Shown here one piece after another: positions 55,392 to 64,000 of a stretch of 64,000 nt of DNA. The notes beneath the pieces were generated by a model, which saw only the letters and a program-made list of their open reading frames with translations, was not told the DNA's origin and ran no database searches. Origin of the DNA: Paraspadella gotoi (taxonomy: Eukaryota > Chaetognatha). The stretch spans positions 13,215,081 through 13,279,080 of the forward strand of contig CM119267.1 of assembly GCA_051294375.1 (NCBI GenBank), written 5' to 3'. A program made the translations under genes and the position numbers. How positions within the stretch are numbered: position 1 is the first letter of the stretch; every line of letters begins with the position of its first letter.

Positions 55392-57320
55392 TCAGGTTGT
55401 GTGTCGAAGCTGTTGCTTGTCGTCGAGTTGCTGCAGCATATGTGCTAATCCTGCAGCATACGATGGACGAGTTGGATTGACGTCGATCGTTGAAATTTGC
55501 TTTTTCAGGCGTGGGTTTTGAGAAGATTTGAGGGGGCGGAGAGGGGGAGGGGGTGGAGTTCGCATCGTGTCGCCCGCGAGATCTTCTTGGTTGAGATCTG
55601 GTTCAGATTCGGAATCGTTATGTTCAATATTCGTTTCTTTATCTTGATTTTCCCGTTTGTTTATTTTATTGTTTACGTTTTGACCCGGTTTGTTTATTTT
55701 TTGTTTTAATGGGGGAAAATCGAGGGGAGAGAAGTAGTTTGGGGTCGGGGGTGGAGCGGGGGAGGTGGGGGAAGAAGTTGACGAGTTCTCCGCCGCTCGA
55801 GAGCGAAGGATTCGCGTTGATGGAGTCGGGAATCGGCTACGAATTCCGGGGCAACGGCCCGGAGGAGGAGGAGAGGGAGGCGGAGACGGCGTCCTGGGAG
55901 GGCTGGCGGCGCCGTCGGCGCCGTTATCGGCGTCGTCAGCTTTGTATGCTGGTTTAAGGCGGGAAATGGATACACTTTCGTTGCCTCGTCCGGGAATCTC
56001 GATTCTAAAAGTCAATTGATCGCGGCTGATGACGCGATAAGGTCCAAGTAAAGGCGCCGAGACGGACGGGGCCACGCCTCCTCGACGAACGTAGACGTGA
56101 GAGGCGTGGCGTAGAGCGTCAGGTAGATGTATACGAGGTTGACGATGAGTAGCAGTCGGCACTGGCTGAAGTCGAGCGACCTCGAGACGTAGGTTGGCGA
56201 GTGTGCGACGCCGCTGGCTTCGCTCGTCAGCGTCACTTCCGGTTTGAGCTGAAATTAAGTCGCCGGGGACTGCGATTGGTTCTCCGTAGACAAGCTCGGA
56301 TGGAGAAGCTCGGCCGGAGAAGCGCCGACGTCGGGTTTAAGAGTCGTACGAATGGCGACAAGGGCGCACGGAAGGCGCCAATACCAATCGCCTTGAGTAT
56401 CGGCGCCGAGAGCGACGAGAGCTTCCTTTAAACGTCGATGAAATCTTTCGACGAGTCCATTCGATTGAGGATGGTATGCCGTAGTTAGATTGTGTGCGAT
56501 TCCCCATGACGATAATAGTTGTTTCCAAGTTGAGGACAGAAATTGGGGCCCCGCGGTCGGTTGTTACTGTCGCCGGGATGCCGAAGGAGCTTATCCATCC
56601 GTGGACGAAAGCGTCGGCGACAGTTTTAGCGGCGATAACCTTCATTGGAACTGCGATAGGCCATCTGGTGAATCGATCTACGGCGGTGAGGATGTAATTA
56701 TATCCGTTTGAAATTGGGAGAGTCATGATGTCGACATGTAGATGATTAAAGCGGCGCTCGGGGAGTTCAAAAGTGCCGATATCCGGCACCGTATTACGCG
56801 TGACCTTCGAGCGCTGGCAGTCGTGACATTCGCGGGCCCATTTCGACACGTCGGCGCGCATTGAGGGCCAGACGAATTGCTCGCTGACCGCTTGTCGAGT
56901 CCTCTCGACGCCGGGATGTCCAAGGTTATGGATGGTGTTAAAAACACGTTGGCGCCAAGAGAAAGGGACGAACGGGCGAGGAGGTCCATTGCTTATGTCG
57001 ACGACTATTGAAGTTTCGCCGATGGGGATTCGGCAGAATCGGAGGCCCGAGTTTGAATCGCTGGAGATGCGTCGATACTCTGCGTCCAGAGGTTGGTCGA
57101 CGGCCATCTTCTCGAGGTCGATGCCATGTTGAAGAATCGACGAGACCAGCTGGTTGAAGCTATGCTGCTTTTCCTCGGGAATCTCCTTGTCGATTGACGA
57201 TACGATTGGGATGGTTTTGGGATTGGGAGCAGAGAGAGAAGGGAAGAGAGATTGGGGAGTAGGGGAAGGGGAAGGGGGAGAAGGAGGAGGGTTTGGATCA
57301 GCTTCTTTGTGACGTCGTCG
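55392..57320 (-). pseudogene. Ty3/gypsy-type integrase remnant, copy 2 (better preserved)
   Basis: Reading high to low: a Pro/Ser-rich linker (about 57310-57200), the HHCC zinc domain (HNLGHPG near 56930, CHDCQ near 56820), the core with HVDIM and TTDRG aspartates, a frameshift just after DRG (about 56548), and the Glu of the DDE triad plus downstream core in the next frame (HPQSNGLVER near 56460). A 256-codon frame (55392-56162) follows, holding PLLGPYRVISR (GPY/F module) and a tail of about 190 residues. The first ATG of the N-terminal frame is at 57107, but the frame is open above it. No RT or RNase H is attached. It would need the frameshift to be absent, or ribosomal slippage, to make a whole enzyme. 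Confidence 0.8.
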
Positions 57321-57680
57321 TCACGTTTTTTCTTATATAGTTTTGACTGGGGCTTATATTTTTTTTTAAATAAAAATTACTACGAATTACGATGGATTTT
57401 TATAAAAGTATGCGATCATAGTAAGTTAAAAATTTAGATATGGCTTCTCATCATTAGGATCTTTGCAATTGTTATGTTTCATATGGATTCAAATATTTTG
57501 AGTTTGAATTTCTTTTTCATAAGGATTTACTGCTATATGCAAATTATAATATAATATTCTATATACTAATTTGCATATTATAGTGAGTAATTATAAAATA
57601 ATATTCTATATACTAATTTGCATATTATAAAGAGTAATTTGCATATTGCAGTATATCATAATGAGAAAAAAATTCAAACA
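57300..57680 (-). promoter_or_regulatory. Module P, inverted, upstream of integrase copy 2
   Basis: Four octamers (57537-57544, 57569-57576, 57616-57623, 57637-57644), TATATAA at 57333-57339 and GTGACGACGACGTCAC sit directly upstream of the open integrase frame on the minus strand. Confidence 0.4.
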
Positions 57681-57764
57681 AAAAATACGAAACATGATAA
57701 TTGCAAAGATCTTAAAGATGAGAAGCTATATCTAGATTGTAATACAAATAAAAATACACACTTT

Positions 57765-58018
57765 TTTTGTCTTTCTTTTTTATTTCTTTATTTCTTTCTC
57801 CTTTTCTTCTTCTTCCTCATATATCTTCAACATATCGACCTTTTCTTCGTCTCTCTTTCTTTCTCTTTCTCTCTCTTTCTTTCTCTCTCTCTCTCACTCA
57901 TATACGCATTTGTTGTTTTATTGACGATGAATCATCACTCATCGCGTCAATGAATGACTATCATCGCATCATTCATTTGGTTATCATCGCATCAATATTT
58001 GGTTATCATCGCATCATC
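57765..58018 (-). repeat. TC tract and GATGCGATGATA tail, copy 2
   Basis: Same arrangement as 45590-45840. The units are cleaner here (TTGGTTATCATCGCATCAAT). Confidence 0.65.
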
Positions 58019-58143
58019 GGCTTACGGCCGTCCTCACGCTTCCCGCAGGTTGGGATTGAACCCGGTACCGAGTGGTCATGGGCTGAGGGCTTTACTCAAT
58101 GAGCCACCGGGGCGAGGTGAACCTAGGCAATGCCCGACTACAA
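58019..58143 (-). repeat. SINE-A copy, minus strand
   Basis: Box B GGTTCAATCCC and box A-like TGGCTCATTGAG on the minus strand; runs into the GATGCGATGATA tail. Confidence 0.75.
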
Positions 58144-58189
58144 ATATATTGCTCAAATAAAAATAATATGAGTTTTCCTCACAAAATGA

Positions 58190-59385
58190 TGTTAATCACC
58201 AATACTCATACCGCATATACGATGACTCTCAAGCAAGAATGGAGGATGTAATTGAACATCTGAGGTATCGGAAAAACTTTCCCAGAACAAAGAATACAGT
58301 GAACTTTTTAGTGGAATCTTCATCTATCAAAAGTTGATGATAGAATCCGGCTGAGAAATCTAATCACCACTGGCAATTTTCCTCCTGAACTCTTCCATTT
58401 CTGGTAGTGGGAAGTGATGAGGCATTAGAGCTTGATTCATTTTTCTGTAATCAACCACCATTCGGCTCTTGGTGACCTCTCTCGTCTCTGTAGCAACATA
58501 TCTGGTCTCCAGAAAAATATGTTTGACAACCAACTATCATTTGAATTATTTACCTTGTTTGCGAAGCTTGTCAATATGCAGCATGATATAGGGAATCTTT
58601 GCGTCAGAATGTTTTCTCACTTTATCCTTCATGGGAATGTCCGTTGAAGATTTGAGATTGATTTGATTCATTCTCACTCCAGTGAAAGTTTCAGGTTTCT
58701 CCACATTTTAAAAGACATTACAAAAGTCCCAGACCAAAGATCTGACCTTCTCCTGATCACTGTCATTACTGCATCAGAAATGCTTCTCTGTCCTCCCAAC
58801 TAGTACAAGTTGCCCCTTTTTATCTCTCCTTTACAACATCAACAAGAAATGATCTTTCACAAGAATTGCCTTGCTTGATAGATCAAAATAAACTGCGCGA
58901 AAGTGAATGTCAGTTAGCATGTCAGATGACAAATTGTTTTGCTCTCCAATACATAGAAGAAAATAGAACAGCTTTACTTTTCTCATTGAGAGGTTACCGC
59001 TTGAAGCTCAACCAACTCCTCCCCAGAGACTATGTGAAATACAGCAGACTGAATCCAATGACTCTTTTTCTTCATGTTGAATAACCTCACCCAAAATCTT
59101 TCAGAACAAATTCTTATTTTGTTTCATTGATAACTCGAATTCTGTAAGTCTTTTGACTTTCCACAAAACTGATACCCGGACTCATCAGCTTGTTAGTGGG
59201 CTCATCATAGAATGACAAAAATGAATGCTTTCCCTATTAGTTCCCGGTCTTGTAAGCTTCCACCCATGTAATGCTTCTTGGATGAATGTGTCGTTTCTTA
59301 CTACAACGCATGTGTTGAAGGCCTGAATCTCCCAGCAATTTGACGATGTTGCTGATAAGATCCATAAGTTGAACTTATGGAGTAG
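58190..59385 (-). pseudogene. Gypsy-type reverse transcriptase remnant, copy 2
   Basis: Here RMVVDYRKMNQ and PHHFPLPEMEEF lie in one frame (58380-58500), so copy 1's split is local. The upstream part has DIPMKDKVRKHSDAKIPY, and further upstream WVEAYKTGN and SFVESQKTYRIRVINETK suggest more decayed pol or gag-pol sequence with several stops. The RT palm with the catalytic DD is absent, and the frame ends at about 58260. It is a dead fragment of an element flanked by SINE-A on both sides. Confidence 0.65.
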
Positions 59386-59390
59386 AGTTT

Positions 59391-59671
59391 GTAGTCGGGC
59401 ATTGCCTAGGCTCACCCTGCCTATAATGACACTTTCAGTTGTTACCGGTGGCTCATTGAGTAAAGCCATCAGCTCATGACCACTAGGTACCGGTTCAATC
59501 CCAACATGGTACCTGCCCTGCGGGAAGCATGAGCCGTAAGCCGCCTTGGGGGCGTGGCAAACCCTCAAGCCTGTTTACAAGCCCAGGACATGTTCCATGG
59601 CTGCTAGAGGGGGTTATAGAAGTTACGGATAGTCATCATCAGCCCACTTATCGCTTTATTCACAAGTTTCC
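59391..59671 (+). repeat. SINE-A, most complete copy
   Basis: GTAGTCGGGCATTGCC, GGTGGCTCATTGAGTAAAGC (box A-like), GGTTCAATCCC (box B), then the full 3' half to CACTTATCGCTTTATTCACA. About 280 bp in all. Confidence 0.8.
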
Positions 59672-59765
59672 TTAACCGTTAATTTTTCTAAAATGTCAGT
59701 TAACCGTTAAAATCTACTTTTGTAACCGTTAATGGTTAAAATCAGTTAATTTAGTAACTTAAGAA
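59668..59765. repeat. TTAACCGTTAA-type palindromic repeats, left
   Basis: Four copies of the AACCGTTAA/TTAACGGTT-like motif in about 100 bp. Similar sequence recurs at 63478-63557. Confidence 0.5.
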
Positions 59766-60008
59766 ATTTGGTATTATAAATGCGCAAAAGAAGGAAAAAC
59801 AATTAAACCACTTTTTTTCTCATTTGATTGATCCAGTTATTATTTTACTTTTCACATGGTCTAATTTTAATTAGATGCGAGATGACCCCAATGTTTCCAG
59901 ACGAGAGAAACCGTCCGTCTTTTTTCCAATCAGTAAACATTTTTACTAAATAAAAATCTTTAAAAAAACGCGAGTCTGATTTGTTTTAAGAACAAGTTTG
60001 AGCAAACA

Positions 60009-60848
60009 TGTTGGATCTGCCCACGATCATTAGCGGTAATTAATTATTTTTTTAATACAAACTATATAAACTAAAATAATCATTTAATTAATAAATTAAT
60101 TGATTATATAATTAATTTATAAATAAATTGATTATTGAATAATTAATTAATAGATAATCAATTATTCAATCAATCAATTTATTTAGTTATCTATTAATTA
60201 ATTATTCAATAATCAATTTATTTAGTTAAGTAATTATTTATTAATTAATTGACTAATTGATTAATTAACTGATTATTTGATTAATTAATACATCTTGCAT
60301 TTACATTTAATATAAAAAGAAAAAAGAATAATCAATTAGTGAAACAGGTTTTTTGTTTTTTTTCATTAAAACTCATTTCCACTAGGACGATTCCATCGAA
60401 ACTTGATTTCCAGCTTAATCACACACTTTCCTACCCACATACACAATTTTTCAGTCAATCACCCCATCCACTCATGAATAATGGACATTGAAATAGTGAA
60501 ATAGATTTTTTTTGGTTTTTTCCATTTAAACTTTTTTCCACTCGCACGATTCCACCGAAATTTCATATCCAGCTCAATCACACACTTCCCTACCCACACA
60601 CAAAATTTCATTCCAATCCATTAATCCAATCACGAGTAATTGGAGTTTTTGCTAATGTGGGACGGACGGACAGACGGACAGACAGACGGACGGACAGACA
60701 TCTTTTTTTTTGCAAATTTATCATAATTCGATGTTCTGACATGATATAAGAGAATGCCCGACAAGATTTAGGGGGCGGACCGATGGACCGACAAAGTGAA
60801 TTATAGACCTATAGACTCGAATTATAGAGTCGGAATCTGCTGATAAAA
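60009..60848 (-). repeat. Family 1 element, minus orientation
   Basis: On the minus strand: CAGCAGATTCCGACTCTATA, a short duplication of CTATAATTC, CACTTTGTCGGTC, a long GTCTGTCCGTCC run, two internal units (about 60640-60530 and 60480-60365) and an ATTAATTA-rich part. It ends in GGGCAGATCCAACATG and TTTGCTCAAACTTG. Confidence 0.65.
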
Positions 60849-62798
60849 ATTTAAGGATCCAATATTTCTTTACAACTACTTGCGTTAGAATAAAGCCAGG
60901 AAAATCTTACTTTAAATCTGATGTCCTTTTGTTTAATCGCAAAGGCACTAAAAAAAATTGGAACAGGCTGTCGCAAAGCGTAGTTTTTAAGATTTTCTCT
61001 CTTTTATATGCCGAAAGTTTAATTTGTGATAGCGAATAATCCGAGGATTTTCTTGGGGGCAAAAAAAATTTAATTCAGAACCAGCGCTGAACCCCAAGTG
61101 GAGGATGAAATTTATATTATAGTAACTAGTAAGAAAATAATTCGAGATCAAGTGAAAAATGAACGCAAATTTATTTCGGTAATATCATCGAGGGAATGCG
61201 CGCAGGACTAAAATTACAATGACTATTATAATCATATGAACCACTTTGTTATGAAATCTAAGAATTCGAATGAAGGAATGAAATTTTATGCCTGTAAAAT
61301 TATTTATATTTTTGCAATTCAAGAGAAAAACTCGGCTTCGATCTTCAATGACTTTCGTCTTTCCAGCGAACTCCGTCCAGTGGATATGTCACCGTGAGGC
61401 CGGTACAGTTAAAACTAAAAATGCGCTTTGACTGGCAATTTACTAGATGGGAATTTTGTACCTTACTCCTTAGACAACTATACGGATGGAGGGGAGAGAG
61501 TGAGGGGGGAGAGAGAGAGACATGGATTTTCTAATTCTTTTGGATTTATGAGGCTCGTGAGACGCTTCGCCACGCAGACCACAGACCATGGGAACCGAGA
61601 AAATCGGAAACAACTTCTCCCTATTTGTTTTTAGTTATGTTATATCCGAGGCCAAAAGGAAACCGGCAAATTGGAGAGATGGAAGGAATATTCACCATTT
61701 ATTAGGTCTCGAGGGCAGAAGAAGACCTTAAATAGACGAAGGCAATTCCGCGAAACATCCAAACAAACGCAGATACATGGCATCTTCGACGATTGAGCCG
61801 GCGTCAATTTTTAGATTTTAATGGCAAGATCCAAGTTAAATTATTGGATACCAAAGCGCTCCATTCCTTCCCGGTATTAAATTACTTTTTATGGCAAATG
61901 CAAACACATGTTTTTCACTGAATTTCATTGTGTAACCCTTTCTTTTCGTTGTGTTATAGAGATTTACAAAGAATTGTATTCGGGTTTGTTTAAAACGATT
62001 TTTATTTTAAATTGCGTACATGTTTCGACTCTAAACATTTCGAGTCTTCAGCGCGAAAAACAGTTTTGAATTTGCAAAGAAAAAATTGATTTAAAGAAAA
62101 GTGTGAGAGATACAGAGAGACAGAGAGAGAGGGCAAGATAAAAGCTTCGAACAAAGAATTGAGAAGATAATTAATTTTTTAATATTTATTTATAGATAAA
62201 AAAAGGCTAAAAAATTTTTGAGAATTTTTGCTCATAAAAAGTTGTCTGCAGAAAGTATAATTCTTTTTTAAATGTGAGGTCAAAAAGAGAGAAACTGTAA
62301 AAAAATCGTCATTATCATCTTTCGATGATTTTATTAGTTTTTTTATATTTTCATTTGGAAAAAGTAAGAATTTTTAAAAGCTGTAATTATATTTTTGTTT
62401 AACTTTTAATCCATCAAAAAAATTTTAGATTTCAAAATTATTTTTTCTTTATTTAGTAATATAATGATTTTAATTAGTCTCGTACTGTCATAAAAAAGCA
62501 TTTTTGACAAAAAATATTTTAATACCATAATCTATGCTTATGATAGATTATTTTAACGTTGTATACATTAGCATTTAAATTGCATACGCTATGGCTACTC
62601 TTAGGAAAATCTTTATAACATAGAAACTATCCTATCTAGAATTTTGCGAATTGGTGTACAACAAAAGTCAGGTATTTTTCTATTAGAATAAAAATATTTT
62701 ATGTTCAATTGCTCTTCGTTTCGATTATATTAGAAGTATTACTCCAGTTGAATATAATATAAAAATATTGTTTTTTCTTTCATTTCGTTGCGTTATTT
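60849..62798. other. No supported gene
   Basis: Mostly A+T-rich unique-looking sequence with a short GA patch near 61490-61520 and 62100-62130. The longest frame (61428-61634) is 68 codons and has no recognisable domain. Confidence 0.4.
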
Positions 62799-62911
62799 GT
62801 TTGAGGTGGAAAATGAATTTGGTTTACGTACGTACGAGTTTTATTAAGAAATATAAGTTTCGGTCATATTTCTCGTACGTAAACAAACAATTCATTTTCT
62901 ACCTCAAATAT
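62799..62911. repeat. Foldback with arms of about 38 bp
   Basis: Left arm 62800-62838 (TTTGAGGTGGAAAATGAATT ... TACGTACGAG) and right arm 62873-62910 (CTCGTACGTAAACAAA ... TTTTCTACCTCAAA) are inverted copies with a few mismatches and a loop of about 34 nt. It is too short for a gene; likely a foldback element or hairpin. Confidence 0.7.
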
Positions 62912-63034
62912 AAAAAGGGTAACTTTTACTTTGGCCGACCGCGGTTTTGGCGGCTTTCGAAAAACTACTAATATTTAAAAAAAATCTAATTAACCTAACC
63001 CTCAACCCTCCCCACTAAAGCGGGCCAAAATTCA

Positions 63035-63240
63035 ACCGTTCATCAGTGGCCATTGGTGCCAGAGGCAAGTCATTCGCCTCCCAACCTAAAGGTCCAGGGT
63101 TCTAGCCCAGTGGCCGCCTAGCAGTTAAGAGAGACGGGGCACTTAACCCGCCTGTAACACGGTGTTACAGCCTGATCCGAAGCTCAGGGACTGCTTATAT
63201 TGAACGGTTCTGTCACTAACATATAACAATAATTACTGTC
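63035..63240 (+). repeat. Block D (SINE-B), isolated copy
   Basis: Has ATTGGTGCCAGAGGC, GGGTTCTAGCCC and GTAACACGGTGTTAC (a palindrome seen only here), and ends at ATTACTGTCTCTTCA. It lies outside the 12 kb array, which shows that D is a dispersed repeat in its own right. Confidence 0.65.
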
Positions 63241-63249
63241 TCTTCAAAG

Positions 63250-64000
63250 GATTATTTGTTTTTAGCTAAATTGAATAGAAAGAAAGTAACAGGAGGAGAT
63301 AAATAATGGGGAAGAAAGAATAAGAGAGAGATTAGGATAAAAAAAAAGAAGAAAATAACAAAGGAAAAAAGCAGGGAAAAAGTGGAGAAGAGAATAAGAG
63401 AGGATAGGAAAAAAATATATTTTTTTTAAATTTAAATATTTCATACCAAAAAATGAAAAAAAAACGCATTTGAAAATTAACCGAATTTAACCGTTAAAAT
63501 AAATATATTAATGGTTAAGTTAAAATTATTTCTAACCGTTAACAGTTATCGGAACACTACTCTTAACCCTAAACCACCCTTAACCCTCACCCCATAAAAT
63601 TAAAAACAAATTTAAAATAATTATAATTATAAAATTTGTATTACTGCGCAAAAAATATATATATTATAGCGCAAATTGAGACGACGCTAAAGCCTTAAGT
63701 AAAGGAAAAACAAAATGAAATGGATTAACAAACCACCGGTACATAAGGTTGGTTGCGGTCGTCGAATAGTAAAGTTACCCATCAAGGCTTTAATAAAAGA
63801 CAGGACTAATTACAGCCTGTTATTTGCTAGTTTCAGAACTTCGAATTCTCGCTCCTACGCCACCGGGGCACAGTGATCCAAATGGACTAAATTTCCGGAT
63901 AAACCTTTTTTGGCAAAAACAACTTTTTCTCGTATGCTGATTATCATAGAAGCTCTCTGAGGTTGTTGGAAAAGTTTCAAATGTTTAAGATTGATTTGAA
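63250..64000. other. A+T-rich end of window; TTAACCGTTAA repeats at 63478-63557
   Basis: A purine-rich patch (63285-63415) is followed by TTAACCG/CCGTTAA repeats ending CGGAACACTACTC, then unassigned sequence. No gene is supported. Confidence 0.4.

Noticed and set aside
56337-57107. Ginger-type DNA transposon rather than a gypsy integrase
   Set aside because: The linker, HHCC region and GPY/F module resemble gypsy pol. No TIRs flank it, and a polypurine/LTR-like edge follows the stop codon. Not fully excluded.
62985-63020. Telomere-like CCTAACCCTCAACCCT sequence (also near 63560)
   Set aside because: Only two or three irregular units, not a TTAGG or TTAGGG array.
1-64000. A previously undescribed defence, toxin-antitoxin or biosynthetic gene system
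   Set aside because: No intact multi-gene cluster, catalytic domain set or conserved operon-like arrangement is present. The coding remnants are retrotransposon parts and one short unknown ORF.

Overview
This looks like nuclear DNA from an invertebrate, most plausibly an arthropod, though the window does not fix the species. The grounds are: A+T-rich sequence with no dense gene packing or operons; very frequent (GA)n/(TC)n tracts; several tRNA-derived SINE-like families; decayed Ty3/gypsy-type pol fragments; and small inverted-repeat elements. I found no complete host protein-coding gene. The longest believable reading frames belong to a retrotransposon integrase, present as two damaged copies.

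Layout. 1-8.2 kb: A+T-rich repeats. These include a family (family 1 below) marked by CGGATCTGC/GCAGATCCG arms, a 1.7 kb duplication on either side of a 10-N gap, and a 1.3 kb dispersed repeat. 8.2-20.3 kb: an island richer in G+C with many microsatellites, minisatellites and purine tracts. It holds one promoter-like cluster (about 10.45-10.81 kb), one weak candidate exon (18.6 kb) and a 227-bp inverted-repeat element at 16.5 kb. 20.8-22.1 kb: an inverted copy of the repeat at 6.2-7.5 kb, so the island lies between inverted copies. 22.4-29.5 kb: further family 1 elements, minisatellites and a SINE.

29.5-59.7 kb: a three-fold array of a roughly 12 kb composite unit. Its block order is A (nested GA-rich repeat), P (octamer/TATA/CRE-like module), B (two hairpins and an AATAAA), C (GA-rich), D (tRNA-like repeat), E (CCAAT/E-box module), F (unrecognised ORF plus tRNA-like SINEs), integrase on the minus strand, an inverted P module, SINE-A, reverse transcriptase remnant on the minus strand, SINE-A. 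The first unit (29.5-35.6 kb) is incomplete; the second (35.8-47.3 kb) and third (47.7-59.7 kb) are nearly full. N gaps, abrupt junctions, homopolymer-length differences and a 1.44 kb stretch that looks identical in two units suggest that part of this array is an assembly product. Substitutions and a unit-specific insertion suggest that real paralogues or haplotypes also contribute. 59.7-64 kb: one more family 1 element, a foldback, a D-block copy and unassigned A+T-rich sequence.

How the parts relate. No pathway or gene system can be reconstructed. The most distinctive biology is in the mobile-element architecture. Two inverted-repeat families keep the same plan (5' hairpin, a CTATAA/TCGGTC/GTCC body, a 3' copy of the arm) with different arm sequences. 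One SINE body carries two different tRNA-like heads. A promoter-like module abuts a 5'-truncated integrase frame. I did not find a convincing new defence, biosynthetic or regulatory system.
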